From: Marininema halotolerans
GTDB lineage: Bacteria > Bacillota > Bacilli > Thermoactinomycetales > DSM-45169
Assembly: GCF_900116235.1 (NCBI RefSeq)
Contig: NZ_FPAA01000002.1
Span: 393,889-457,888 of the forward strand
Length of the DNA stretch: 64,000 bases
Direction of reading: 5' to 3'
In this document: positions 37,344 through 46,953 of the stretch, piece after piece
Layout of the letters: the number at the start of each line of letters is the position of its first letter
How positions within the stretch are numbered: position 1 is the stretch's first letter
The notes under the pieces: model-generated
What the model saw: the letters and a program-made list of their open reading frames with translations, nothing else
Databases searched by the model: none
Told to the model about the DNA's origin: nothing
Translations under genes and position numbers: made by a program

Positions 37344-37387
37344 AAATGCTCCTTGGATGGCTGTTTTAGCCAAACCAAGGAGCATTT
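37344..37387. terminator. Bidirectional terminator
   Basis: AAATGCTCCTTGG / CCAAGGAGCATTT between the convergent liaR-like and protease genes. Confidence 0.85.
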
Positions 37388-37398
37388 CCTCTTCCTAT

Positions 37399-39525
37399 TT
37401 ATTGAACACGATAGTGTAACGGAATGCGGATCTTGTTCCCCTCTTCCGTACGTACATGGATATACCCTTGTAGATCGTTACCGGCTTCCTCTGCCGTAGG
37501 AGCAATGGTTACTTTAATGGTTCCTTTTTTCCCTTTTGCCAGGTGGAGAGATGTCGTGCTCAGTTTTGCTAAGTGTTTATTTACACGAATTTGATAGGTT
37601 TGTTCTGTTTTCGTAGTATTTTTGAGGGTGATTTTCATGGTTTTTTCTTTTTCTTTATCTACCAAACCAAAACTCAAACTAGAGGGATATGCCATCGCAG
37701 GAGTGTACAACGCTTTAAAGACGTTGATAATGCCACCGCCTACTTCTAATGGCTTCGTTTCCCCACCTTTAATATTACGACCGGTCCCCATGAGGGCTGC
37801 CTTGATATCCTCGGGCTTCCAATTCGGGCGTGCTTCCTTCAACAAGGCGGCTGCTCCAGCAACATGAGGGGCGGCCATGGATGTACCATTGTAGGAAGCA
37901 AGCCCTCCTCCAACCACACTCGAATATACATTGACACCTACACCCGCGACATCTGGTTTTAGTGTATTGTTCACCGTAGGTCCACGGGATGAGAAGGACG
38001 CCAAGGTTTTAGCATTTTCGCTTTTGAAATCTTGTAAAGCATCCGGAGCCATCTTGACTGAGACATCTTCTCCCTGACGAATCATATTTCCGTCCTCTTG
38101 GGAAACCATCACAGCAGGGATGGTTACTTTTTCTTCAATGGTCATTCCGGAGGGGTCGCCTGTCACATTATTGGTGATAATGACTCCCGCTGCTCCTTTT
38201 TCTTGGGCGTTAAACGCTTTAATGGTAAAGGTACAATCGCCTCGCTTGATGACGGCAATTTTCCCAGTGAGATCGCCAGCAATCCCCGAACAGGCTTTGC
38301 CATCTCCGTCCTCGACAATTACTCGTTCACCCTTGATCTCTTTCGTGACTGCCCCTCCTGGAGAAGCATTAGCTACCGCCACTGATTGTTCCTTACCACC
38401 TTGAAGAATTTGAATCGATTGTCCAATAAAATGTCCGTTGGCAACCGCGGCCACTGTGATCGCTTTTTCCGCTGTTCCTGGGGAGCCAATTGTCATGGGT
38501 CCTGGTCCACTGTTTCCTGCAGATAATACCATGGTCATCCCTGCATCTGACGCATCGTTAACGATCTCCGTCAATAGATCAAATCCTGGCTCTGCAGGTC
38601 CTCCTAAGCTCATGTTTGCGATATCCATTCCATCTTTTACGGCTGCTTCAATCGCTGCTGCAATATAAATGCTTTCAGCTGAACAACCATTACATGGGAA
38701 CACATTATAGTTGCCCAGGTACGCCTTTGGCGCCACCCCTGAAAGCCGTGACTTCGCTGCTCCACTGGGATCCTTGTACCCACTTTTCCCAGCAATCGTT
38801 CCTGATACATGCGTACCGTGACTTCCGATTGCTTTCGGTGTTGCATTGGCATCGGGACTAAATACACGGGCAGCAATCACCTTATTGGATGTGAAAGCTT
38901 TCCACTCATCCTTCCCCACTTTAGGAAAACCCTCAGGCATCTTTAACGAATCATCTGTTAAAAACGGGTGATCTTGATCGATACCACTATCGATCACCGC
39001 TACTTTCACTCCAGCGCCTTTGTACCCCATGGTCCACATGGGTCGGTCATTAATAATTCCATGGCTGGCATTCATCGCTGGGCGATACTGGATGCTTTTA
39101 ACGACTCGCTTAACACCAGGACCTTGTTTTAAAACTGCGGGATTAACCCCATTCGCCTTTACCGCTACCCCATTCAACGTCAAGGAGTAATTCTCAACCA
39201 CCTTCGCTTTACCTGCTTTTGTTTTTAACCAGTTATTATATTGTCCACGTTTATTAGAGAGGTATTTCTCATATGCTTTTACATTGGGTTCCTGAGCATT
39301 TAATTGTTCGCCCTTCGCTACCCGGGTGGCCTTTAATCCCTTAATATCCCCTTTATAATCAGCCACGGGCTCATTTTTCAACTCAACAAAATAGTAGCCA
39401 CTTTTCCCATCGCTTTTTTCTTCAGCATCTGTATTCGGATCCCACGCCTGGACCGGTGATGTAAAGCTAGATAACGCAACCATGCATACCAACAGAATCA
39501 GAGAAAACCACCAATTCTTCTTCAT
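37399..39525 (-). CDS. Secreted subtilisin-family serine protease with PA domain (Vpr-like)
   Basis: 708 aa. Signal peptide MKKNWWFSLILLVCMVAL...VQA; an I9-type propeptide (about 42-150); S8 catalytic Asp179 (VAVIDSGIDQDHP), His236 (GSHGTHVSG) and Ser near 553 (NGTSMAAPHVAG), with a protease-associated (PA) insertion around 360-500 (AVIKRGDCTFTIKAFNAQEKGAAGVI). The last 100 residues form a beta-rich domain. Same architecture as Bacillus Vpr. SD GGGGGA. Monocistronic. Confidence 0.93.
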   Translation of the reverse strand: MKKNWWFSLILLVCMVALSSFTSPVQAWDPNTDAEEKSDGKSGYYFVELKNEPVADYKGDIKGLKATRVAKGEQLNAQEPNVKAYEKYLSNKRGQYNNWLKTKAGKAKVVENYSLTLNGVAVKANGVNPAVLKQGPGVKRVVKSIQYRPAMNASHGIINDRPMWTMGYKGAGVKVAVIDSGIDQDHPFLTDDSLKMPEGFPKVGKDEWKAFTSNKVIAARVFSPDANATPKAIGSHGTHVSGTIAGKSGYKDPSGAAKSRLSGVAPKAYLGNYNVFPCNGCSAESIYIAAAIEAAVKDGMDIANMSLGGPAEPGFDLLTEIVNDASDAGMTMVLSAGNSGPGPMTIGSPGTAEKAITVAAVANGHFIGQSIQILQGGKEQSVAVANASPGGAVTKEIKGERVIVEDGDGKACSGIAGDLTGKIAVIKRGDCTFTIKAFNAQEKGAAGVIITNNVTGDPSGMTIEEKVTIPAVMVSQEDGNMIRQGEDVSVKMAPDALQDFKSENAKTLASFSSRGPTVNNTLKPDVAGVGVNVYSSVVGGGLASYNGTSMAAPHVAGAAALLKEARPNWKPEDIKAALMGTGRNIKGGETKPLEVGGGIINVFKALYTPAMAYPSSLSFGLVDKEKEKTMKITLKNTTKTEQTYQIRVNKHLAKLSTTSLHLAKGKKGTIKVTIAPTAEEAGNDLQGYIHVRTEEGNKIRIPLHYRVQ

Positions 39526-39759
39526 GTTTGTCCCCCTTGATAGAAACCAGAATCATCAGACCATTACTAATACGATAAAAAATACCCAAATACCTCCCTT
39601 TAAATAGTGATAAATTCGGATATTTTATTTTTATTTCCAATTTAATTCAACAATAAAATAAAAGCACACTCCAACTCAATTATTTATATAATTACTACAT
39701 ACAAATCAATGGATTTATTAAGTATCGTAGGGTGTATCCCATCCAGGGAGGGACGTATT

Positions 39760-41208
39760 TTGCGTAGCCACTTTGACCTTCGACGGAAGTCTACAAAAAC
39801 CCCTAAGACTGCTCAAAGAAGATTAACGCTGATCGGGTGGTGGAAACGATTATTTTTTCTTTTGTTTTTCCTGTTGTTGCTAGGAGGGAGCTTTTGGGTT
39901 GGAAGAGTCTTGATAGCAAGCAAGCTATATGAACCGCAAAAAATCTCCACCCACGGAGCTCTACCTACGGACCCTCTAGATGATCCACGCATCAAAGAGA
40001 GTGGACCTGAATCACCTAACATGGCGATCGATGAATCGGATAACCCCGCCGATTGGTGGACACCTGGAAGAAGGCCACCGTTTCTTGGGCCAACGGACTC
40101 CATAAAAAGACCACTCGAACTACCTCCTAACACTCAGCAAATCCTGCACAATAACTGGCGAAATCCGAGTCAATCACATCAACCACAGCCATCGATGTTC
40201 CAGTCCTCCAATCCACCTCCACTCTCTTTGTGGTGGAAACAACACCCGCTCCCTCATTCCTTCAAAGGAAAATTGCATTTATCCGTCTGGCTGCCCTGGT
40301 GGGAGAGTAACAAGACATCTACCCTTTTGACCAAACATGCGACCCAAATTGATGAGATTAACCCCCTCGGCTACGATTTAACGCCTGATGGAACCATTCA
40401 TCTACGTAAAGGGGCAAGCCTCAGCAAAAGAGTCATCCAAACCGCACACCGATCAAAAATGACGATTATCCCGGTATTGGGAAACGTAAATTCCCCGTCC
40501 ATGACGCATACGCTTCTAAAGACGGACAAGCAGCGTAAAAAAATCGTCCATCATATTACTCAATGGGTAGAATGGAATCATTTTGATGGGGTGGAGATTC
40601 AATTCCAACCCCTATTCGAAAAAGATCGGGACTATTTCTGTCTTTTTATTGAAGAGTTAGCCTTCTCCCTTCATCAACATCACCGTTCTCTGGCTGTTTC
40701 TGTTCACCCGAAAACCTCTACTCCAGGAGAAACAGCACCCCAACGTGCTCAAGATTGGAAGCGAATCGGCAAAGCTGCTGATCATGTAAAAATAATGGCT
40801 TGGAATTACAGTTGGGGAGAGCCTGGACCATCCGCTCCTTCGAACTGGCTTGAACACGTGCTTACCCTAGCAGAACAAGAAATTCCAGACAAAAAGATCA
40901 CCATCAGCTTGTCTGCTCAGGGTTACTACTGGTCCAAAACGAATCGTCAATTCCCTCTTCTTTATAATCAACTAAAACAATGGCAACAAGCAGGGGCCCA
41001 TCCACTTCAAACAAAGCATGGGGAAGATCCCTGTTATCGATTGGTTAAGTCCTCTACTCCCTTCACGGGATGTGTTCCCGACTCGCTGAGTATCCATTCT
41101 AAGCTCCAACTAATTCTGCACGATCACCCTCATATCCACAGGTGGTCGCTCTGGTATCTTGGTGCAGAAGACCCGAATGTATGGCCATTGTTAGCAAAGG
41201 ACCCCTAA
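39760..41208 (+). CDS. Membrane-anchored GH18-like protein with altered catalytic motif
   Basis: About 482 aa from the TTG at 39760 (GGAGG 9 nt upstream); an ATG at 39709 has no SD. N-terminal cytoplasmic basic stretch, one TM helix (FFLLFFLLLLGGSFWVG), a Pro-rich linker, then a domain resembling the spore/cell-wall GH18 family (YdhD/SleL-like): NPLGYDLTPDGTIHL, VIQTAHRSKMTIIPVLGN, and MAWNYSWGEPGPSAP near the end of the barrel. The GH18 signature DGxDxDxE reads DGVEIQFQ (in HFDGVEIQFQPL), so the catalytic Glu is Gln and both Asp are changed. Probably non-catalytic and glycan-binding. Flanked by tRNA-Arg. Confidence 0.7.
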   Translation: MRSHFDLRRKSTKTPKTAQRRLTLIGWWKRLFFLLFFLLLLGGSFWVGRVLIASKLYEPQKISTHGALPTDPLDDPRIKESGPESPNMAIDESDNPADWWTPGRRPPFLGPTDSIKRPLELPPNTQQILHNNWRNPSQSHQPQPSMFQSSNPPPLSLWWKQHPLPHSFKGKLHLSVWLPWWESNKTSTLLTKHATQIDEINPLGYDLTPDGTIHLRKGASLSKRVIQTAHRSKMTIIPVLGNVNSPSMTHTLLKTDKQRKKIVHHITQWVEWNHFDGVEIQFQPLFEKDRDYFCLFIEELAFSLHQHHRSLAVSVHPKTSTPGETAPQRAQDWKRIGKAADHVKIMAWNYSWGEPGPSAPSNWLEHVLTLAEQEIPDKKITISLSAQGYYWSKTNRQFPLLYNQLKQWQQAGAHPLQTKHGEDPCYRLVKSSTPFTGCVPDSLSIHSKLQLILHDHPHIHRWSLWYLGAEDPNVWPLLAKDP

Positions 41209-41227
41209 CAAACAACACAACAAAAAA

Positions 41228-41250
41228 AGCACCGAGAAAATCTCGGTGCT
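41228..41250. terminator. Shared terminator, GH18-like gene and tRNA-Arg
   Basis: AGCACCGAGA / TCTCGGTGCT with a 3-nt loop; T-runs on both strands. Confidence 0.85.
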
Positions 41251-41252
41251 TT

Positions 41253-41329
<77 letters not shown>

Positions 41330-41387
41330 ATATTTCTATGATCTGTCTTTGTCAACGTCGCCTGGTTCATCAACAGCGACAAGATAT

Positions 41388-41416
41388 ATATTATAATAGG
41401 CGTATCCTTAAGTCAA
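41388..41416 (-). promoter_or_regulatory. Sigma-A promoter for tRNA-Arg copy 1
   Basis: TTGACT (41411-41416), 17-nt spacer, TAATAT (41388-41393), overlapping an alternative TATAAT. Start predicted near 41381, about 50 nt before the tRNA. Confidence 0.75.
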
Positions 41417-41439
41417 GGCTTTTTCACAACAAAAATAAT

Positions 41440-42543
41440 TTAATCCACAATGCCATATTCATCGATGTGAACACGACATGTGATCTTCACCTTAATATGT
41501 GGATACTGCTTCGACCAAGCCTTGGCATCGAAGTGTCGATCATGTATTCGAGCCGCTTCACTATAGCCTAACGGATCAACGTTCCAGCGTTGCAGTTTCT
41601 GAATTAGCTTCTGACCTTGATACTGCAGTTCTTTTTCTACAAGGTGTTCTAACTCCGGAATTACCTTATCCGTCGCTTGTCGTACACCATGAATCTCTTC
41701 GAGATTCCCATGAATATCTAATTTCACATGAACCGAGGGCATATTGCCTGATTGCACAACCTTAATTTTACGGTGAATCTCTGTTACCCGAAGAAAACCC
41801 ATTACCCCCTTCTTCGTAACAAATTTCACCCCAGTTGATTCTGTTCGATCCCAGTGCATGAAGGTGAATATCGCCATTTCCTGGATGGTTTCGATCTTCC
41901 CTTTCATTTTTCCTTTCTTAAATAAAGCCATCCCTTTAAGCATTGGCTTTCTTTGTTCCAAGGTTAACAAGGGAAGCCATGGATCCCCATTTTCGCGATA
42001 ATAAACATTGATGAAATGATGAAAGTTGGTATCCGGAATGCGTCCATGCTCAATATTGTGTTGAATTAACTTTGCGATCGACTCTCCAATCTCCTTTTTC
42101 TTAATCGCTTTTAATAATAGATCCCCTGCATTGCCATCAACTACTGCCAAATAGGCACGTCGCCCAATAAAAGGATCCCGTTGCCATGAATCAAGGACAT
42201 CCATAATTCCTTTTTTTCTTGCCATCTCCGTACCAAAGAGACCTACCTCTAACTTGCCACTTACTAGCGGATTGGGGGTCAGTTTATTCATCTTCTCTCG
42301 CATCTCTTTACTTAATTGGGTCACTTCTTGATAGGTAGCATTTTTCACACTGCGGTCGGGTAAATAAAACGGCACAGCCACAGTGCCACGAATATATTTT
42401 TCATTTTCCCAATCGTAGGCTACTGCAGTAATATAATCGAGATTATCAATTACTTTCGTCTGTAGACAACCCCCTAAAGGAAGCAAGATCAATCCGGTTG
42501 CTAACATATAGGATAAATAGCTTCTCATTCGTTGACCCTTCAT
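41440..42543 (-). CDS. Ger(x)C family spore germination lipoprotein
   Basis: 367 aa from the ATG at 42543, which overlaps the GerB-like stop (ATGA). N-terminal lipobox LLPLGGC. GerC landmarks: VAYDWENEKYIRGTVAVPFYLP, PLVSGKLEVGLFGTEMARKKGI, and a C-terminal helix KELQYQGQKLIQKLQRWNVDPLGYSEAARI. Anchored on the outer face of the spore inner membrane as part of a nutrient receptor. Confidence 0.92.
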   Translation of the reverse strand: MKGQRMRSYLSYMLATGLILLPLGGCLQTKVIDNLDYITAVAYDWENEKYIRGTVAVPFYLPDRSVKNATYQEVTQLSKEMREKMNKLTPNPLVSGKLEVGLFGTEMARKKGIMDVLDSWQRDPFIGRRAYLAVVDGNAGDLLLKAIKKKEIGESIAKLIQHNIEHGRIPDTNFHHFINVYYRENGDPWLPLLTLEQRKPMLKGMALFKKGKMKGKIETIQEMAIFTFMHWDRTESTGVKFVTKKGVMGFLRVTEIHRKIKVVQSGNMPSVHVKLDIHGNLEEIHGVRQATDKVIPELEHLVEKELQYQGQKLIQKLQRWNVDPLGYSEAARIHDRHFDAKAWSKQYPHIKVKITCRVHIDEYGIVD

Positions 42544-43661
42544 GTCGCCCTCCCCCTCCATCCCTTAGCAAGCCCTAGTAAATAAAGCAATGGAAGGTAT
42601 AAAAAATTGATTCCCAATCCCCAATAAGTCACCCACTGATTAAAGGTGGCAATGTCTCTTCGTCCAGTTAACAAAATGTTTTCCAAAAAAATGAGGGACA
42701 ACACGATGACCATGAAAAGGATGCTGCGGGATTGCGGCCATAAACGCTTTAACACACGATGACTCGCCCAAAGCAATAGACAGACATTATCCAAGATCAC
42801 AAAGGACCATGTCGCCACACCAACGTATTCAAACCGTTCAACAAAAGGAAATCGCACGATCTTAAATAAACCAAAGGTTGGCCATACATTGGCTAATAGC
42901 TGTTTTTCAGAGTAGTAAGCAACAGAAATTAAAATGACAACAAAATAAATTAGTGTCGTGTATGACGCACCAATATGCGCAAACTTTTGCGTACGGGGGC
43001 CGTCTTTAAGTAATGGGTAATACATTAATAGCGTACAGAACCCAAGGTAACTAAAGGTCATGGCCTTTGTCGCACCCATCAATTCCTTAAAAGATAGTTG
43101 ACCAATCGGGAGTAAATTAGTGAAATCGGCATGTTGGAGGGGAAAAACCAGCAACAGTAATAGGTAGAAAGGCAAGATTACGCTTAGAACAGAAATCCCC
43201 ACGACAACTTGAAACCCACCGGATATAACGTAATAGATTAATAAAATAAGCACAAGGCTAATCGACCACGTCGATATCTCAGGAAACACCCACACTTGCA
43301 CCAATTCAATATAGGTACGTAGTACAGCCGCGCCTGTTGATATAAAATACACCATAAACATGAGACTAAATATCATTCCTAGACGCGAGCCCAGTATGCG
43401 TTGATGAAGGGCTACGACATCCTCCCCCCTCTTCTTAAGAGCTAAGTACATAAAAAAAATAGCAAGATTAACAAGTACCCCGCCCAAGAGGACAGCCATC
43501 CAACTATCATGGCCTGCGACTTCGGTAATCTCACGCTGAAAACTTAGTCCACCCACACCCGATTGTACGGAGTGAATCAGGAAAAAGACATGGATGCCCG
43601 ATACCTTTTCATCTTGTTGTTTCTGTAAATTAGTAAGAGCGACTTCTCCTTGTTTGCTCAT
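42540..43661 (-). CDS. GerB family germination receptor permease subunit
   Basis: 373 aa, ten membrane segments, APC-superfamily fold typical of GerAB/GerKB (IHVFFLIHSVQSGVGGLSFQREI at the start). It is thought to hold the nutrient-binding site of the receptor. Four-base overlaps with both neighbours indicate coupled translation. Confidence 0.92.
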   Translation of the reverse strand: MSKQGEVALTNLQKQQDEKVSGIHVFFLIHSVQSGVGGLSFQREITEVAGHDSWMAVLLGGVLVNLAIFFMYLALKKRGEDVVALHQRILGSRLGMIFSLMFMVYFISTGAAVLRTYIELVQVWVFPEISTWSISLVLILLIYYVISGGFQVVVGISVLSVILPFYLLLLLVFPLQHADFTNLLPIGQLSFKELMGATKAMTFSYLGFCTLLMYYPLLKDGPRTQKFAHIGASYTTLIYFVVILISVAYYSEKQLLANVWPTFGLFKIVRFPFVERFEYVGVATWSFVILDNVCLLLWASHRVLKRLWPQSRSILFMVIVLSLIFLENILLTGRRDIATFNQWVTYWGLGINFLYLPLLYLLGLAKGWRGRAT

Positions 43662-45172
43662 TCATTGGAACCTCCATGTGAGGCATCTTCTCCTGAATTA
43701 CGTCGACGATTTTCTGACTCCACCTGAATGGGCCTTTTTCCTTGGAACATAAAGGGGAGCCGTAGAAAACTATCCTTAAAATCAGTAATACGTAAGGGAT
43801 ACAAGGGCTCTAGATAGGGGTTGTCTAAGGAAGTCAGTCGTAATAAATGCGTGATCAAAAAGAAGAAGGCAAGAGCGACCCCAAGGAGCCCCCAAAGCTG
43901 AGCCATCAAAAGAATCGGAAAGCGAATAAACCGTGCGGTGTTTCCCATTTGATAAATGGGTGTGGTAAAGGTACTTAAAGCCGATGCAGCAACCACGATC
44001 AATAGAATGTTACTAGTTAAGCCTGCTTCTACTGAGGCTGTTCCAATAACAATACCGCCAACAATCCCAATCGTTAGACCGATTTTTGTGGGTAACCTCG
44101 CACCCGCTTCTCGAATTAATTCAATCGACCATTCGAGAACAACGGCCTCTAAAAAAGGAGGGAAGGGAACCGTTTCTCTTGAGGTAATAAGAACCCCCAT
44201 CAGGTCGGTTGGTAAAAGTTCATAATGATAAGTAAGAACAGCCACATATAAGGGGGATCCTAAAAAGGATAGGAAAGTGGATACCAGTCGGATCACACGA
44301 AAAAAACTAGCAATTTGCCAAGGCATATAATAATCATCCACAGCCGTAAAATACTCCATGAGAGTAGCGGGTCCAATCAATGCCTGGGGGGATCCATCCA
44401 CCATGATGACAACTTTTCCTTCGACCAGTACTCCCGCTACCCGGTCAGGACGCTCTGTGTCCAATAGTTGCGGAAAGATTGAATTGGGTTTATCGGCAAT
44501 CATCTGAGCCACAAAAGAGCTATCCATCACCTCATCATAGTGCATGGTAGCAATGCGCTCTTCTACGATGTTGACATTTTTTTGGTTGGCTATCCCTTCA
44601 ATATATAACACCGCAACATTGGTCTTCGAATTAGCGCCTACTTCAAAGTGGTGTACCTGCAGATCGGTGATTGGCAATCGATGACGTACAAGTCCCAAGT
44701 TGGTATCTAAACTCTCCACAAAGGCCTCTTTGGGCCCGAGGACCGTAAATTCCACCTCAGGCGTCGTGACTGACCGACCTATCTTGATGGGTGCAGGAAT
44801 GAGCACTCCCGCTTGGGAACCTTTCTCCAGTAATACGAGAACATAACCCTGCAGTAATTTTTCACGTGCCTTTTTCACATCATGGGTTAACTCCACTTCT
44901 TCGACAGGCATCGCTTTGCGCAGCGTTTCATCGTTATAAAATTTGGCTTTTTCTAGGATCGGTAAAATCACTTCGTGTAACGTTTTGTGATTCACCAAGG
45001 TACGATAATACGAAATCGAATAGGGCCGAAGCATATCGGGATAACTGCTATACACAAAATCCTCGGTATTACGTTCAGACTCCACTTGTTTATTCCAAGC
45101 GGCCGCCATTCCTTTCTTCCGATGTCGCCTTCTATCGCCCACGTCCATTCCCCCACGATGAGTAGCTAACAC
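43658..45172 (-). CDS. GerA family germination receptor subunit
   Basis: 504 aa. Soluble N-terminal region with DSSFVAQMIADKPNSIFPQLLDTERPDRVAG and VIMVDGSPQALIGPATLMEYF, then the membrane part (residues about 290-450) with ETVPFPPFLEAVVLEWSIELIREAGARLP, a GerA hallmark. GTG start at 45172 with GGAGAG upstream. First gene of a gerABC-type operon; ligand unknown. Probably forespore-expressed. Confidence 0.92.
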   Translation of the reverse strand: MLATHRGGMDVGDRRRHRKKGMAAAWNKQVESERNTEDFVYSSYPDMLRPYSISYYRTLVNHKTLHEVILPILEKAKFYNDETLRKAMPVEEVELTHDVKKAREKLLQGYVLVLLEKGSQAGVLIPAPIKIGRSVTTPEVEFTVLGPKEAFVESLDTNLGLVRHRLPITDLQVHHFEVGANSKTNVAVLYIEGIANQKNVNIVEERIATMHYDEVMDSSFVAQMIADKPNSIFPQLLDTERPDRVAGVLVEGKVVIMVDGSPQALIGPATLMEYFTAVDDYYMPWQIASFFRVIRLVSTFLSFLGSPLYVAVLTYHYELLPTDLMGVLITSRETVPFPPFLEAVVLEWSIELIREAGARLPTKIGLTIGIVGGIVIGTASVEAGLTSNILLIVVAASALSTFTTPIYQMGNTARFIRFPILLMAQLWGLLGVALAFFFLITHLLRLTSLDNPYLEPLYPLRITDFKDSFLRLPFMFQGKRPIQVESENRRRNSGEDASHGGSNE

Positions 45173-45215
45173 CTAGTCTCTCCGTAATCGAAATGTTCCA
45201 TGTAAAGGATAGCAA

Positions 45216-45253
45216 AAAAGAGCAAACGTCTAGTTTGCGACGTTTGCTCTTTT
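45216..45253 (-). terminator. Insulating terminator upstream of the ger operon
   Basis: 15-bp inverted repeat AAAAGAGCAAACGTC and complement with an 8-nt loop; followed on the minus strand by TTTTTTGC. It lies between the tRNA terminator and gerA. Confidence 0.8.
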
Positions 45254-45325
45254 GTTTCCCATCATTTATTTTTTCGATGAACAACACACTCATGATACAA
45301 GGCCATCAGAGAACTTCCAGCAATA

Positions 45326-45351
45326 AAAAAACACCGAATTTCGGTGTTTTT
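45326..45351 (-). terminator. Terminator after tRNA-Arg copy 2
   Basis: AAAAACACCGAA / TTCGGTGTTTTT immediately 3' of the tRNA. Confidence 0.85.
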
Positions 45352-45428
<77 letters not shown>

Positions 45429-45432
45429 ATAT

Positions 45433-45520
45433 TGGTGCGGATGAGAGGACTTGAACCTCCACGATCATAATGACCACTAGAACCTGAATCTAGCGCGTCT
45501 GCCGATTCCGCCACATCCGC
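45433..45520 (-). tRNA. tRNA-Leu(CAG), integration target
   Basis: 88 nt with a long variable arm, acceptor GCGGATG/CATCCGC, anticodon loop TTCAGGT (anticodon CAG), encoded ACCA. Its first 41 nt are repeated at 61472-61512, marking it as the attachment gene of the element. Transcription should now start inside the element (promoter at 45655). Confidence 0.95.
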
Positions 45521-45521
45521 A
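45480..45521. repeat. Left attachment repeat (attL), 42 bp
   Basis: The 42-bp sequence from GAACCTGAAT to CCACATCCGCA is identical at 61472-61513. Covers nt 1-41 of tRNA-Leu (5' end to just past the anticodon) plus one upstream base. Confidence 0.92.
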
Positions 45522-45654
45522 TAGTGACAACGTTTCTAGGGTTTTTCCTATGCGCTTTTTTCGCCCTATGCGCCTAGATTCTTTCAAATTCCGATTGCTT
45601 CCGATAGGCTATGCGCTAGACCCCAGAAAAGCGCGCCTCAAAGTCGCAAGATTG

Positions 45655-45683
45655 ATATTACACTCTTTGCACGATAAAGTCAA
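45655..45683 (-). promoter_or_regulatory. Element-borne promoter firing into tRNA-Leu/tRNA-Arg
   Basis: TTGACT (45678-45683), 17-nt spacer, TAATAT (45655-45660), with the same two hexamers as the tRNA-Arg copy 1 promoter. Predicted start near 45648, 128 nt from the tRNA-Leu 5' end. The leader holds three CTATGCGC copies (near 45549, 45567 and 45608) that may be integrase arm sites. No gene between 45521 and 45794. Confidence 0.65.
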
Positions 45684-45794
45684 CGATTTTGATGAAAAAA
45701 GTTTGATTTACTCGAATTACGATACAGGGGGTGCCGCCATTTGCGCAATAAACGGATGAACCGCCTCTCCTCCGCTCCTAATCACATTTATCGC

Positions 45795-46088
45795 TTACCA
45801 ACGCTTTAAATTCATCGCGTCCTCAACAGTATATGGCGCTATCTCTTCTTTTAACTCTTGAAACGTTCTTTTCGATGTCGGATATAGCGAATAATGCGGT
45901 AACGCCGATTCAATAATCATTCGTACGTCTCTCGGTATTTGCTCCCAGTTGTGAAACATCCATGTGTAGGCTACGCGGTATTTACGACTTGTCACTGCCG
46001 CACCTTTCCATACTTCCGATCCTTAGATGTAATGATGCGGTTCGTCTAACACGATAAAGTAAGGGAACTGCGGTTCTGGGCGTAATCT
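45795..46088 (-). pseudogene. Remnant of a DEPH-motif ATPase (conjugation/HerA-FtsK type)
   Basis: Only about 97 codons remain: a Walker B-like FPYFIVLDEPHHYI, an in-frame TAA, then WKGAAVTSRKYRVAYTWMFHNWEQIP and a C-terminal helix region. The pattern of hydrophobic strand + DEPHH followed by the arginine-rich segment fits the C-terminus of ATPases encoded by integrative elements. The N-terminus is gone, so it cannot work. Confidence 0.6.
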
Positions 46089-46137
46089 CTAGTTAGTAAA
46101 AAATGATAAACTCTATAGTGTTAAAGGAGCGAGTGAT

Positions 46138-46681
46138 ATGATGGAAACCGTCGAACCCATCAGATCCAAGAGAGAAATCAACGCAATGAAACGGCATCTC
46201 TCGCCACGTGACCGCCTATTATTCGTCATGGGGATCAATAGCGCGCTTCGCATCTCCGATCTCCTGCGGCTCAAAGTCAGAGACGTGCGTGGTGCTACAC
46301 ATCTTTCCATCCGCGAACAAAAGACCAATAAACCGAAGAAATTTTTATTGAATGGCGCCATACAACGCGAACTATCCAACTTTCTGACTGATGATATGAC
46401 TGATGAAGAATTTCTATTTAAGTCGCGAAAAGGGATGAATCAACCGATTACTAGCGTACAAGCTGGGCGGGCATTGAAGAATGCCGCAACAAAAGCAGGT
46501 ATTAAAGACAATATAAATACCCACAGTCTGCGCAAGACATGGGCATATTGGCGGTTTATTAGTGGTGAGAAAACAGCGCATCTCCAAAGCGTTGAACCAT
46601 TCGAGTGAGCGCGAGACATACCGCTACCTCGGTTTTAATCAAGACGAAATGGATCGGGTGTACGGAGGCATTGAGTTGTAG
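46138..46681 (+). pseudogene. Small tyrosine recombinase, frameshifted
   Basis: The first frame (156 codons) has the Arg I motif NSALRISDLLRLK and the HSLRKTWAY Arg II motif, then runs out of homology near nt 46575. The continuation HSSERETYRYLGFNQDEMDRVYGGIEL with the catalytic Tyr is in another frame and ends at the TAG at 46681. Without the shift it would be about 180 aa, the size of the short integrase-like proteins common on Bacillus elements. A functional integrase exists at the other end (60265). Confidence 0.8.
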
Positions 46682-46953
46682 TTTGTAAAAACTTCTTCTG
46701 TGCACCCTTCTAAGCTTATTTTTCTTTGTCTTAATGTCAAAACTATTCGGATTATATTAAAAGCCCGTAGAACCCTGTTTTTCTTGAGTTGAGAGAGTGT
46801 CAGATATATACTTTGGAAGATACAGTAATCTAATCTCTAAAAGGAGAAAAACTTCAAAAACAGTATAAAGCCTTCCATCCCTAGTTAAGAGGTTGAAAGG
46901 CTTCTCTATCTAATCATTTATTTTAGAATCCCTCACCGTTTCGGGAATAAGTG

